A stretch of 64,000 bases of DNA from Pseudomonadota bacterium (GTDB lineage Bacteria > Pseudomonadota > Alphaproteobacteria > Micavibrionales > UBA2020). Location: assembly GCA_021849295.1 (NCBI GenBank), contig JAJZTA010000011.1, positions 1 through 64,000 of the forward strand, read 5' to 3'. How positions within the stretch are numbered: the first letter of the stretch is position 1; each line of letters begins with the position of its first letter. The position numbers and the translations under genes are program-made. Under the pieces are notes generated by a model. It saw only the letters and a program-made list of their open reading frames with translations, had not been told where the DNA came from and ran no database searches. Positions 52,292 to 60,856 of this stretch are shown here, one piece after another.

Positions 52292-54103
52292 CTATCCGAC
52301 TTTCTCTTCCGCCATCTGCAGCCCCGCAAGGTGCGTATAGAGGCTGTTCTTGCCGTAGAGCTCGTCGTGCTTGCCTTCGGCGATCTTGCGGCCTTCGTCG
52401 AGGACGATGATCTTGTCGGCGTTCTGCACGGTCGAGAAATGGTGCGCGATGGCGATGGTCGTGCGGCCCTTCATCAGGTTCTTCAAGGCCAGCATCACCG
52501 CCTGCTCGTTCGACGAGTCGAGCGCGGAGGTCGCCTCGTCCAGCAGCAGGATGCGCGGATCTTTCAACAGCGCGCGGGCGATGGCGATGCGCTGTTTTTG
52601 CCCGCTGGAGAGCAGACTGCCGCGCTCGCCGACTTTGGTCTCGTAGGCGTCGGGCAGCGCGGAGATGAAGCTGTGCGCCTGCGCGAGTTCCGCCGCATTG
52701 CGGATTTCCTCGTCCGTCGCCTCGGGATTGCCGACACGGATGTTGTCGGCGATGGAACCGGAGAAGATCGCCGGTTCCTGCGACACGACGCCGAGATACC
52801 GGCGGATGTCGCCGGGCTTGTAGTCCGCGATGTTGAAGCCGTCGATCGTGACCTTGCCGCTCTTCGGATCGTAGAAGCGCTGCAGCAGCTGGAAGATAGA
52901 GGATTTGCCAGCGCCGCTCGGCCCCACCAGCGCAACCACCTCGCCCGCCTCTATCTCGAAGGAAACCTCGTTGAGCGCGATATGGTCGGGACGCGAAGGG
53001 TAATAGAGCGTTACATGGTCGAATGCGATTTTGCCCTCGACATGGTGCGGCGCGTTTTTCAGCGCGAAGCTGCCTTTCAAAACCGGCTGACGACGCAACA
53101 GGCTGACGATGCGGTCGGCCGCGCCCATCGCCTGGCTGAAGGCGCTTGCCGCCTCGCTCATCGCGCCGACGGCGCCCGCCACGGTCACGGCGTAAAAGAG
53201 GAACGCCGACAAATCGCCCGCGGAAATCCGGTCCGTCAGCACGCGGTGGCCGCCCATCCACAGTAGGACGCCGATGGCGCTGAACACGATGAAGATGACG
53301 AAGGCCGTCAGCACCGCGCGCACCTTGATATATTGGAGCGCGGAGGAGAAAATGCTGTCGGACATCTCATTGAACGTCGCAGAGGCCTTGTCTTCGTAGC
53401 AGAAGGTCTGGATCGTCTGGATGCCCTGAATGGTTTCGTGGGCGTAGGAGCCGATGTCGCCGATGCGGGTCTGCGTATCCTTGGAGCGCGCGCGCACCTT
53501 GCGGCCGAGCAGGATGATCGGCGCCACGACCACGGGCACGGCCAGCAGCACCGTGCCGGTCATGATCGGGCTCACGACGATCATCATAATGATGCCGCCG
53601 ACGATGGTCAGCACATGGCGCGCGCCCATCGGCAGGTTGGTCGTCGCCACCATCTTCAGCACGGTCGTGTCGGTGTTGATGCGCGAGACCTGCTCGCCCG
53701 TCTTGTGCGTCTCGAAATAGGCGGGGTCGAGTTTCAGGATATGGCTGTAGATGCGCTTGCGCAGGTCGGCGATCAGCTTTTCCGCCGTCCAGTACACGAG
53801 GGAGAAGCGGGCATAGCTCGTCGCCGCCATCAATATAATAATGCCGAGCATCACCGCCAGCGCCATGTTGAGCGTGTGGCCGGTGTGATCGGAAAAGCCT
53901 TTGTCGACCAGAACCTTCAGCCCCCAGCCGAACACCAGCACCGTGCCCGCCGAAACCAGGATCGCCAGCAGCGCCCCCGTCATCTGCAGCCGGTAGTTTT
54001 TCAGGTCGGGGAAGAGGACTTTGAGATATTCGCCCATCTTGGCCATACGGTTAACTTTAGGGCGATTCTCCGTATTTGATTTTCCAGATTCTTCTAATGA
54101 CAT
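52292..54103 (-). CDS. ABC exporter, fused permease and ATPase (MsbA/ABCB type)
   Basis: A 603-residue half-transporter. The N-terminal part has six membrane helices (GALLAILVSAGTVLVFGW, LAVMLGIIILMAATSYARF and others). The ATPase part has Walker A LVGPSGAGKSSIFQLLQRFY, Q-loop GVVSQEPAIFSGSI, signature LSSGQKQRIAIARAL, Walker B ILLLDEATSALDS and the switch histidine in AIAHHFSTV. It should work as a homodimer exporting lipids or hydrophobic compounds. In many alphaproteobacteria a similar gene precedes rpmE, as here (divergent). Confidence 0.92.
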   Translation of the reverse strand: MSLEESGKSNTENRPKVNRMAKMGEYLKVLFPDLKNYRLQMTGALLAILVSAGTVLVFGWGLKVLVDKGFSDHTGHTLNMALAVMLGIIILMAATSYARFSLVYWTAEKLIADLRKRIYSHILKLDPAYFETHKTGEQVSRINTDTTVLKMVATTNLPMGARHVLTIVGGIIMMIVVSPIMTGTVLLAVPVVVAPIILLGRKVRARSKDTQTRIGDIGSYAHETIQGIQTIQTFCYEDKASATFNEMSDSIFSSALQYIKVRAVLTAFVIFIVFSAIGVLLWMGGHRVLTDRISAGDLSAFLFYAVTVAGAVGAMSEAASAFSQAMGAADRIVSLLRRQPVLKGSFALKNAPHHVEGKIAFDHVTLYYPSRPDHIALNEVSFEIEAGEVVALVGPSGAGKSSIFQLLQRFYDPKSGKVTIDGFNIADYKPGDIRRYLGVVSQEPAIFSGSIADNIRVGNPEATDEEIRNAAELAQAHSFISALPDAYETKVGERGSLLSSGQKQRIAIARALLKDPRILLLDEATSALDSSNEQAVMLALKNLMKGRTTIAIAHHFSTVQNADKIIVLDEGRKIAEGKHDELYGKNSLYTHLAGLQMAEEKVG

Positions 54104-54167
54104 GGCTTTATTCCTTTATCGTCTGGCTGCGAGACACAATTGTCCTAATTTCCCGCTATGTCAACTT

Positions 54168-54195
54168 TTGACTTGCATATTACGCGAAATAAAGC
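54168..54195 (+). promoter_or_regulatory. Possible rpmE promoter
   Basis: TTGACT, a 16-base spacer and TAAAGC lie about 70 bases upstream of rpmE in the divergent gap. The -35 box is good, the -10 box poor. Confidence 0.3.
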
Positions 54196-54265
54196 TAAAA
54201 AAGGCCGTCATTAAAGAGCCAAGCGGCGGGATCGTCGGGCGGCGTGTTTCCAAGGAGATAAGGCC

Positions 54266-54526
54266 ATGAAAGCCAACATTCACCCCGACTACCACGAAAT
54301 CAAAGTCGTCATGACCGACGGCACCGCCTACACCACGCACAGCTGCTGGGGCAAGCCGGGCGACGAAATGCGCCTCGACATCGACCCCCTGAACCACCCC
54401 GCATGGACCGGCGGCGCGGCCAAGGTGCTCGAAAAGGGCCGCCTTGCCAAGTTCGGCAACAAATACGCTGGCCTCGGCGTTGCCAGTTCGGATAAACTTG
54501 ATATCGTCAAGAAGCCGTCAGCCTAA
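54266..54526 (+). CDS. rpmE: 50S ribosomal protein L31
   Basis: An 86-residue ribosomal protein beginning [20 protein letters not shown], followed by [21 protein letters not shown], the alphaproteobacterial L31 pattern. Only one cysteine (Cys28) is present, so this is a zinc-free (C-minus) form. AAGGAG precedes the ATG. Confidence 0.96.
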   Translation: MKANIHPDYHEIKVVMTDGTAYTTHSCWGKPGDEMRLDIDPLNHPAWTGGAAKVLEKGRLAKFGNKYAGLGVASSDKLDIVKKPSA

Positions 54527-54544
54527 CCTTAAAGGGAGGCAGCC

Positions 54545-55078
54545 ATGTCTTTCAAAGACCGTCTGAACAAAGTCGCGAAAAAAACCGTCGACCTCGCCGG
54601 CAAGGCCGGAAAACAAGCGCAGAAGACGCTTGATGCGGCAGGCGACATCGCCGGGCAAACGGCTGAGATAACCGCTGATCTCGCGGGCAAAACGGCGAAG
54701 AAAACCGGCGAGATCGTCGATCAGAGCATGGAAAAAGCCGTCGAGCTGTCCGAGCACAAGAACACGCCCAAAGTCGTCGACAAGATCATCAAGGAAGTGA
54801 CCAAGCCGAAAAGCACCAAGACGCTCGTCGCCGAAGGCGTTCTGGGCGTGGCGTTGGGTGTGGCCTTTGGCGGCGCCGTCATTCCGGTCGTCGCGGGGGC
54901 GGCCGTGCAAGGCTATATCGGCAAGCAACTGATCGACAAATTCAACGCGAAAAAAGACGCGAAGAAGGCAGCGCAAAACGACAATGCCACTAAAGCCGAA
55001 GCCCCCAAGACGGCGCCGAAAGAAAGAAAGCGCAAAAGCGCCCCCAAAAAAGACCCCAAAGGCGGCCCCAAGGCCTGA
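54545..55078 (+). CDS. Alpha-helical protein with a glycine-rich hydrophobic segment and basic tail
   Basis: A 177-residue protein. Residues 1-75 are amphipathic helix rich in Ala, Lys and Thr (TVDLAGKAGKQAQKTLDAAG), somewhat like phasins or LEA-type proteins. Residues about 96-122 are a Gly/Ala/Val-rich hydrophobic stretch (GVLGVALGVAFGGAVIPVVA) that could insert in or lie on a membrane. The tail is Lys/Pro-rich. No family is certain. AAAGGGAGG precedes the ATG; it lies 18 bases after rpmE. Confidence 0.68.
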   Translation: MSFKDRLNKVAKKTVDLAGKAGKQAQKTLDAAGDIAGQTAEITADLAGKTAKKTGEIVDQSMEKAVELSEHKNTPKVVDKIIKEVTKPKSTKTLVAEGVLGVALGVAFGGAVIPVVAGAAVQGYIGKQLIDKFNAKKDAKKAAQNDNATKAEAPKTAPKERKRKSAPKKDPKGGPKA

Positions 55079-55180
55079 AAGCCTTCCGCCTGATTCGCGC
55101 GCCACATCTCCATCGTCAGCAAAACCACAGATAGAATGCCCTGGGGCATTCGAAACTTTGTGTTTTTTGGAAAATTGTAT

Positions 55181-55208
55181 TTGACTTAATAAATGTTATG
55201 ACTACTAT
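55181..55208 (+). promoter_or_regulatory. Possible promoter for the 55264 gene
   Basis: TTGACT, a 16-base spacer and TACTAT lie 56 bases upstream of the next start, in a short AT-rich stretch. Both boxes match the housekeeping consensus moderately. Confidence 0.38.
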
Positions 55209-55263
55209 GGTGCCGTCCGAGATTTTTTGTCGGAAACAGATTACCCCCAAGAGGAGAACCCAC

Positions 55264-55662
55264 ATGAACTTTAGAAAATTGATGCCCATCTTCGAAGCCG
55301 CCCTTAAAACCGATGCGGCGCAAAAAGCGCTGGAAGGCGTGAAATCCCTTACCGAAACCAAGGCGCACGAAAAGCTCGACGCGATGAAAGAAAACATCGA
55401 AAAACTCTCGAAAAGCGGCAATCTGGCCGACAGACAAAAGGCCCTCGCGCTGCAAAAGACGGTCGAGCAGCTGGAAAAATACGTGGACAAGTTTTTCCCG
55501 AAAGCCGCCAACGAAAACACGCAAGCCGTGGAAAACCCCGTTGCCGAGCAAGCCGAAGTGAAAAAGACCACGAAGCCGAAAGCCGAAAAACCCGCCACAC
55601 CAAAGAAACCGGCGGCCAAACGCACCAGAAAACCGGCCACGAAACGCACGCCGAAAAACTGA
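55264..55662 (+). CDS. Small helical protein with a histone H1-like basic tail
   Basis: A 132-residue protein. Residues 1-80 are charged amphipathic helices (KALEGVKSLTETKAHEKLDA). The last 40 residues are Lys/Pro/Ala repeats (KPATPKKPAAKRTRKPATKR), as in bacterial H1-like proteins and phasin tails. It could bind nucleic acid, granules or the surface of another complex. GAGGAGA precedes the ATG; a strong terminator follows. Confidence 0.65.
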   Translation: MNFRKLMPIFEAALKTDAAQKALEGVKSLTETKAHEKLDAMKENIEKLSKSGNLADRQKALALQKTVEQLEKYVDKFFPKAANENTQAVENPVAEQAEVKKTTKPKAEKPATPKKPAAKRTRKPATKRTPKN

Positions 55663-55683
55663 CCGTTACACGGCTAACAAATT

Positions 55684-55724
55684 GAAAAAGCGTCGCTTTT
55701 TGAAACGAAAAGCGGCGCTTTTTC
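55684..55724. terminator. Intrinsic terminator
   Basis: GAAAAAGCGTCGCTTTT and AAAAGCGGCGCTTTTTC make a long stem around a short loop, with A and T runs at its ends. It ends the 55264 transcript just upstream of the hsp20 promoter. Confidence 0.85.
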
Positions 55725-55732
55725 ACGTTTTC

Positions 55733-55761
55733 TTGACACGCAAAACGCGGAATTATAGAAT
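55733..55761 (+). promoter_or_regulatory. Strong sigma-70-type promoter of hsp20
   Basis: TTGACA, a 17-base spacer and TAGAAT: a perfect -35 box and five of six bases in the -10 box. Transcription should start near 55768, giving a leader of about 112 nt. A constitutive promoter with a structured leader fits post-transcriptional heat control. Confidence 0.82.
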
Positions 55762-55767
55762 GTAAGT

Positions 55768-55879
55768 ATGGATCGGTTGACGTGCCCGGAGGTCGGGGCG
55801 TCGAGTGCCCGGTTCCGCGTCCGGCCCTTTTGGGCGGACCGTATAACCTAAGACTGATATTGCTTCAAAGGAGGATATC
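55768..55879 (+). ncRNA. ROSE-like RNA thermometer in the hsp20 leader
   Basis: The leader folds into successive hairpins: GTCCGGCCC-TTTT-GGGCGGAC, then a 3' hairpin at 55856-55879. In the last hairpin GATAT pairs with ATATC, and TTGCT(TC) pairs with GGAGG, leaving a single unpaired G. This is the ROSE hallmark: a UUGCU-type stretch masking the Shine-Dalgarno sequence with a bulged or syn G. ROSE elements open near 40 C and let translation begin; they are common before alphaproteobacterial small heat-shock genes. The fold was read by eye. Confidence 0.82.
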
Positions 55880-56365
55880 ATGACAAACACGTTCGACTTT
55901 TCACCCTTATTCCGTTCCACCATCGGCTTTGACAGGCTTTCGCGCCTGCTCGAAGCGGGTATGCTTGGCGAGCAGGGCGCAGCCTATCCGCCCTACAACA
56001 TCGTCAAGCTGGACGAGGACAACTACGGCATCACCATGGCGGTCGCCGGCTTCACCGAGGAGGACCTCGAGATCACCGCGCGTGAAAACCAGCTGATCGT
56101 CTCCGGCAAAACCGCGGTCGGAAACGTTCCCGAAGGCGCGGTGTATCTCCACCGCGGCATCGCGGAGCGGGCGTTCGAACGCCGCTTCCAGCTCGCCGAC
56201 CATATCCGCGTCACCGGCGCCCAGATGCAAAACGGCCTGCTGACCATCTCTCTGGTGCGCGAAATACCGGAGCAGATGAAGCCGCGCAAGATCGAGATCT
56301 CGTCCGGCGAGAAAGGCAAAGACAAGGCGAAGCTGAAGACCATCACCGGTCAGCGCAGCGCCTAA
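55880..56365 (+). CDS. Small heat-shock protein, Hsp20/IbpA family
   Basis: A 161-residue alpha-crystallin-domain chaperone with an N-terminal FDFSPLFRSTIGFDRLSRLL, PPYNIVKLDEDNYGITMAVA and the beta-strand pattern ENQLIVSGKT through GIAERAFERRFQLADHI. The IEISSG segment near the C terminus would be the I-x-I oligomer-locking motif. It holds unfolding proteins during heat shock. Control is by the strong promoter and the ROSE-like leader. Confidence 0.95.
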   Translation: MTNTFDFSPLFRSTIGFDRLSRLLEAGMLGEQGAAYPPYNIVKLDEDNYGITMAVAGFTEEDLEITARENQLIVSGKTAVGNVPEGAVYLHRGIAERAFERRFQLADHIRVTGAQMQNGLLTISLVREIPEQMKPRKIEISSGEKGKDKAKLKTITGQRSA

Positions 56366-56388
56366 ACAGACTATACCTGACGTAACGG

Positions 56389-56418
56389 AAAGGCCGCTCT
56401 TTCAAAGGGCGGTCTTTT
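56389..56418. terminator. Bidirectional terminator between hsp20 and the ankyrin gene
   Basis: AAAGGCCGCTCTT and AAGGGCGGTCTTT form a 13-bp stem with two G-T pairs; T and A runs flank it on the respective strands. Confidence 0.82.
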
Positions 56419-56432
56419 CGCGTCTACATCCT

Positions 56433-57053
56433 TCAGGGAGAAGGTGGCGGCGTATTGGGCTTTTCTTTCGGATGCGGATTGGGTGTCTGGACCATCTGCT
56501 GCGACAAATAGGCGCCCAGCACGCGATGATCGTTGAGGAAGGCATAATATTCCGGCGTGCGCTTCCACCTGTCTTTCGTGAGGACATCCGCCCCTTTGTC
56601 GACCAGACGCCGCGCCAGCGCGTCGTCGCCGCGCTTCGCCGCATAGTGCAACGCCGTCAGTTTGTAGTTATCCGTGGCCGTGACGTCCGCGCCTTTGTCG
56701 ATCAGCAGCATGGCAACGGCTGTGTATTTGCGCTGCGCGGCGATGAGCAGCGGCGTGGTGCCTATGTAATCGCTAAAGCCAAAACTGCCGTTGACGCCTG
56801 CGACCCGCGCGTTGACGCGCGCGCCCTTGTCCAGCAGCACGCGCACGGCTTCGAGATTGTTGGCCAGAACGGCGTAATAGAGCGGCGTGCGCCCGCCGTT
56901 GAGATCGTTGACGTTGGCGCCATCGGCAACGAACTTTTCGATATCCTCGCGCTTGCCGCTCCCGCAGGCCTCCAGAAAATCCTGCCGGAACTTTTCCTGC
57001 TTCTTCTTCAGCTCCTTCGCGCGGGCTTTTTCTTTGTCTCTGTGAAAAAACAT
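56433..57053 (-). CDS. Ankyrin repeat protein
   Basis: A 206-residue protein without signal peptide. A charged helix (HRDKEKARAKELKKKQEKF) precedes about four ankyrin repeats: REDIEKFVADGANVN, GRTPLYYAVLANNLEAVRVL, GTTPLLIAAQRKYTAVAMLL and LTALHYAAKRGDDALARRLV. A Pro-rich tail follows. Ankyrin repeats bind proteins; the partner is unknown. AAGGAGG lies 5 bases before the ATG at 57053. Confidence 0.9.
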   Translation of the reverse strand: MFFHRDKEKARAKELKKKQEKFRQDFLEACGSGKREDIEKFVADGANVNDLNGGRTPLYYAVLANNLEAVRVLLDKGARVNARVAGVNGSFGFSDYIGTTPLLIAAQRKYTAVAMLLIDKGADVTATDNYKLTALHYAAKRGDDALARRLVDKGADVLTKDRWKRTPEYYAFLNDHRVLGAYLSQQMVQTPNPHPKEKPNTPPPSP

Positions 57054-57219
57054 CTCCACCTCCTTCGGGACGCAACGTCAGGCAGTATAAACCGGCGGCG
57101 ATTCTGTTTTATGGCAAAGCATATGCCAAAAAATGATTTTAATACCGGCGACTCCGTATAGAATTGTCGACAGTATACAAAAGCAATCGGCGTATGGAAA
57201 CAACCCTCGCGAGGTTTTA

Positions 57220-57912
57220 ATGGAACTTTACAGTTATTACCGCTCGTCCGCTTCCTACCGCGTGCGCATCGCGCTCAATATCAAGGGGCTGGACTATCAT
57301 TACCATGGGATCCATCTGGTCAAGAACGGCGGCGAGCAGCATACGCCGGAATACAAGGCCCTCAACCCGCAGGAACAGGTGCCGACGCTGATCGACGGCG
57401 ACTTCACCCTGACGCAGTCGATGGCCATTCTCGAATATCTCGAGGAGAAATATCCGCAGCCGGCCATTCTGCCCAAAGGGCTGGAAGAACGCGCCTACGT
57501 GCGGCAGCTGGCGCAAATCTGCGTCGCCGACATCCATCCGGTCAACAATTTGAAGATTCTCATGCACCTCTCCGGCGAGTTCGGTATCACGCAGAACCAG
57601 AAAATGGACTGGTACCACAAATGGATCCGCCTCGGCTTTAACGCCACCGAAACGCTGCTGGAAAGAAGCCCCTTCCGCACCGGCGCCTATTGCTGCGGCG
57701 ACACTGTGACGATGGCCGACATGTGCCTCGTCCCGCAGGTCTATAATGCGCGGCGCTACGACATGGACATGACGGCATGGCCGCTGATCTCGGAGATCGA
57801 GCAAGCCTGCCTCAAACTGGAAACATTCATCTCCGCATCACCGGAAAAGCAGCCGGACACGCCGGAAGATCACAGCGCCCCCTTCATGAAAGGACTGGTT
57901 TCAAATGGATAA
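57220..57912 (+). CDS. maiA: Maleylacetoacetate isomerase (zeta-class GST)
   Basis: A 230-residue glutathione transferase fold. The zeta-class active-site SSASYRVRIALN at residues 9-20 includes the catalytic serine, followed by NPQEQVPTLIDGD and ADMCLVPQVYNARRYDMDM. It isomerises maleylacetoacetate to fumarylacetoacetate late in phenylalanine/tyrosine breakdown. It overlaps phhA by 8 bases; the intermediate steps (tyrosine aminotransferase, HPPD, HgmA, FahA) are not in the window. Confidence 0.93.
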   Translation: MELYSYYRSSASYRVRIALNIKGLDYHYHGIHLVKNGGEQHTPEYKALNPQEQVPTLIDGDFTLTQSMAILEYLEEKYPQPAILPKGLEERAYVRQLAQICVADIHPVNNLKILMHLSGEFGITQNQKMDWYHKWIRLGFNATETLLERSPFRTGAYCCGDTVTMADMCLVPQVYNARRYDMDMTAWPLISEIEQACLKLETFISASPEKQPDTPEDHSAPFMKGLVSNG

Positions 57913-58807
57913 AGGCATAGGCTCGGCACAACACTTTACGGCGGGAGACGGCTGGACTTCCGGCGATCTCGATTTCTTCACCGTGCCGCAGAAAGCATTC
58001 ACCAAAGAAGAACACGACGTCTGGCGCGCGCTCTACAAGCGGCAACTGGACGTTCTGCCCGGCCGCGCCATCAGCCTTTTCATGGACAGCCTCTCGACAC
58101 TCGGCATCAGCCAGGAAAAGGTGCCGGATTTCCACGACGTGAACGAGATCCTCATGAAACGCACCGGCTGGCAGGTCGTCGCCGTTCCGGGCCTGATCCC
58201 CGACGAGCCGTTCTTCGAGCTGCTCGCCAACCGCCGCTTTCCCGCCGGCAACTTCATCCGCACCAAAGAGCAGATGGACTACATTCAGGAGCCGGATGTG
58301 TTCCACGACCTTTTCGGACACGTGCCGATTCTGGCCGACCCGACCTTCGCCGACTACATGGAGGCCTACGGCAAGGGTGGCCTGAAAGCCGCCAAGTTCG
58401 GCACCATCGACAATCTGGCGCGGCTTTACTGGTACACGGTCGAGTTCGGCCTCATCAAGGAGCCTGCGGGCTTGCGCATTTACGGCGCGGGCATCCTCTC
58501 CTCGCCGACTGAATCTGTTTTCTCCCTCGACGACCCCTCGCCGCACCGCATCGGCTTCGACCTGAAGCGCGTCCTGCGCACGCACTTCCAGATCGACGAC
58601 TTTCAGGACAACTATTTTGTCATCGACAGCTTCCAGTCTCTGTTCGACGCGACGCTGGCAGACTTCGCGCCCATCTATAAAGAAGTCAAGGACGCGCCCG
58701 TCATCATGCCGGGCGAGCTCGCCGAAGGCGATACCGTGCTGCACAAGGGCACGGGCGTTTACGCTGCCGCGGCGGCGAAACGCCGCGCCGAAAGAGCAAA
58801 AAAATGA
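57905..58807 (+). CDS. phhA: Phenylalanine 4-monooxygenase
   Basis: A 300-residue tetrahydrobiopterin-dependent iron enzyme that makes tyrosine from phenylalanine. The iron ligands are His134 and His139 (FHDLFGHVP) and Glu180 (YWYTVEFGL), with the same spacing as in Chromobacterium PAH. Bacterial monomeric length, no regulatory ACT domain. It overlaps both maiA and the response regulator gene (ATGA). Confidence 0.97.
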   Translation: MDKGIGSAQHFTAGDGWTSGDLDFFTVPQKAFTKEEHDVWRALYKRQLDVLPGRAISLFMDSLSTLGISQEKVPDFHDVNEILMKRTGWQVVAVPGLIPDEPFFELLANRRFPAGNFIRTKEQMDYIQEPDVFHDLFGHVPILADPTFADYMEAYGKGGLKAAKFGTIDNLARLYWYTVEFGLIKEPAGLRIYGAGILSSPTESVFSLDDPSPHRIGFDLKRVLRTHFQIDDFQDNYFVIDSFQSLFDATLADFAPIYKEVKDAPVIMPGELAEGDTVLHKGTGVYAAAAAKRRAERAKK

Positions 58808-59487
58808 AACTGCTGCTTGTTGAGGACGATGAAAGCCACGCGCAGTTCATTCTGGGCGGCCTGCGCGAGGCTGGACATACCGCCGACCACGCCAAGGACG
58901 GCATGGACGGATTGTTCCTCGCCACGGAAGAAAAATACGACGTCATGATCGTCGACCGCATGGTGCCCAAGCTCGACGGGCTCGCCATCATTCAGGCCCT
59001 GCGCGCCAGCGGCAACAAGACGCCGGTGCTGATTTTGAGCTCGCTCGCCAAAGTCGAGGAGCGCATCAAGGGGCTGAAGGCGGGCGGCGACGACTATCTC
59101 ACCAAACCGTTCGAGTTCGGGGAATTGCTGGCGCGCATCGAGGCGCTGGTGCGGCGCGGAAACAGCGAGCAGTCCGAGCAAACCACCCTCGCGCTCGACG
59201 ATCTTGAAATGAACCTGCTCACCCGCGAAGTGAAGCGCGCCGGCACCTCCATCGACCTGCAGAACAAAGAGTTCCGCCTGCTCGAGTTCCTGCTCCGCCG
59301 CCCAGATCAAGTGGTGACGCGCACCATGCTGCTGGAAGGCGTGTGGGATTTCCACTTCAGCCCCAATACCAACCTCATCGACGCGCAAATGTCCAAGCTG
59401 CGGCAGAAAGTAGACAAGGACTTCAAGAAGCAGCTCATCCACACGGTGCGCGGCGCCGGATACAAAATCAGTGCCAAGCAGGATTAA
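58804..59487 (+). CDS. OmpR-family response regulator
   Basis: A 227-residue DNA-binding regulator. The receiver has acidic Asp8/Asp9, phosphoacceptor Asp51 (MIVDRMVPKLDG) and Lys101 (LTKPFEFG). The winged-helix effector contains LLEFLLRRPDQVVTRTMLLE and LIHTVRGAGYKIS. It overlaps phhA by ATGA and the kinase gene by 17 bases, which makes it part of the maiA-phhA transcript. Confidence 0.95.
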   Translation: MKLLLVEDDESHAQFILGGLREAGHTADHAKDGMDGLFLATEEKYDVMIVDRMVPKLDGLAIIQALRASGNKTPVLILSSLAKVEERIKGLKAGGDDYLTKPFEFGELLARIEALVRRGNSEQSEQTTLALDDLEMNLLTREVKRAGTSIDLQNKEFRLLEFLLRRPDQVVTRTMLLEGVWDFHFSPNTNLIDAQMSKLRQKVDKDFKKQLIHTVRGAGYKISAKQD

Positions 59488-60853
59488 AAACTTTTTTCTG
59501 TCGTTCTCTTTCCGCGCGGGCGCCGTCTTCTTCATCGCGCTCTGCACCACGCTCGTGGGCCTGCGCATACAGACCTATTACCGCTCGCTCTATATGTCCT
59601 ATGCCGACGTCCGCGCCCGCATCGACGCCCACGCCTCGGACATCGACCAGGGCATCTCGCGCTACGGCGCGAGGTACGCCAAGTATCTCGTCCACGCCAT
59701 CTTGCAGGACACCTCGGACAAACGCCTCTATCTGCTCTTCAAGGACGGAAAAAACCTGACGGGAAACCTGCCCGCATGGCCGCCGGAGGTCGACCCGAAA
59801 GCGACATGGCAGGACACCTTCATCGCGCAACCCGACGGATCGCCGCCGCTGCACCTGCTCATCAGAATCACCACATACAAACACAGGCGCTACGTGCTGC
59901 TCACCGGCTACAACCTGCAACGCGTCGACATATTGCGCAGCGCGCTGCTGCGCGTCGCCATCAGCAACGTTCTTTTGTCGCTGTTCATGTCCTTTCTCAT
60001 CAGTATCATCGTCGTATGGCTGATCAACCGTTACCTGCAGGGCATCAACCGCGTGGCGGGCCGCGTGATGGGCGGACAGCTGCAGACCCGCGTGCCGGTC
60101 AGCGGCACCGGAGACCAGTTCGACAAGCTCAGCGCCAACATCAACGGCATGCTCGACTGGATCGTGGTGCTGCTCGGCACGGTGCGTGATTCGACCAACG
60201 CCATCGCCCACGACATGCGCACGCCTTTGTCCCGCCACAGGCTGGAATTGAGCGCGCTCGCCGACGACCCCGCCCTTCCTGAAAAGACGCGGGAGAAGAT
60301 CGCCGCCGCCGTGACGCGCGTCGATGATATCGTCGAGATGTTCGACGACATTCTCTCCATCGCCCGCGCGGAATCGCGCTCCGGCGCCGAGCTGTTCGCG
60401 CCGTTCGACATCGCCGAAACGGTCAGCGACGTCATCGAGTTCTATGCGGCGCTGATCGAGGAAAAATCCCTGTCGCTCGCCACCGACCTGCCGGCCTGGC
60501 CGGTAAAAATGACGGGCGACAAGCAGCTCATCACGCAGGCGATAGTCAATCTGCTCGACAACGCCGTCAAATATACGCCGCAAAAGGGGCATATCAGCGT
60601 CACGTTGAAGGAATCGGACGGGCGCGTCGCCATTATTATAGCCGATAACGGGCCCGGCATTCCGGCACAGTTTCTCGACAAGGCCAAGGAGCGCTTCTTC
60701 CGCGTCGACGAAAGCCGCAATACGCCCGGCACCGGCCTCGGCCTCAGTCTCGCCAACGCCGTGGCGGGGCTGCATCATGGCACGCTTGTTCTGGAAGACA
60801 ATCAGCCTGGCTTGCGCGTCACGCTTACACTGGCCAACGAGGCCGTGGAATAA
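59471..60853 (+). CDS. Sensor histidine kinase
   Basis: A 460-residue inner-membrane kinase. It has a first membrane helix (about 12-30), a periplasmic sensor of about 130 residues, a second helix (SNVLLSLFMSFLISIIVVWL) and a HAMP domain. The phosphoacceptor His246 lies in AHDMRTPLSRHRLELSAL. The ATPase N, G1 and G2 boxes follow (NLLDNAVKYTP, ADNGPGIPAQF, GTGLGLSLANAV). It starts with GTG inside the regulator gene. The signal is unknown; aromatic compounds are a guess from the operon. Confidence 0.93.
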   Translation: MPSRIKNFFLSFSFRAGAVFFIALCTTLVGLRIQTYYRSLYMSYADVRARIDAHASDIDQGISRYGARYAKYLVHAILQDTSDKRLYLLFKDGKNLTGNLPAWPPEVDPKATWQDTFIAQPDGSPPLHLLIRITTYKHRRYVLLTGYNLQRVDILRSALLRVAISNVLLSLFMSFLISIIVVWLINRYLQGINRVAGRVMGGQLQTRVPVSGTGDQFDKLSANINGMLDWIVVLLGTVRDSTNAIAHDMRTPLSRHRLELSALADDPALPEKTREKIAAAVTRVDDIVEMFDDILSIARAESRSGAELFAPFDIAETVSDVIEFYAALIEEKSLSLATDLPAWPVKMTGDKQLITQAIVNLLDNAVKYTPQKGHISVTLKESDGRVAIIIADNGPGIPAQFLDKAKERFFRVDESRNTPGTGLGLSLANAVAGLHHGTLVLEDNQPGLRVTLTLANEAVE

Positions 60854-60856
60854 TCC

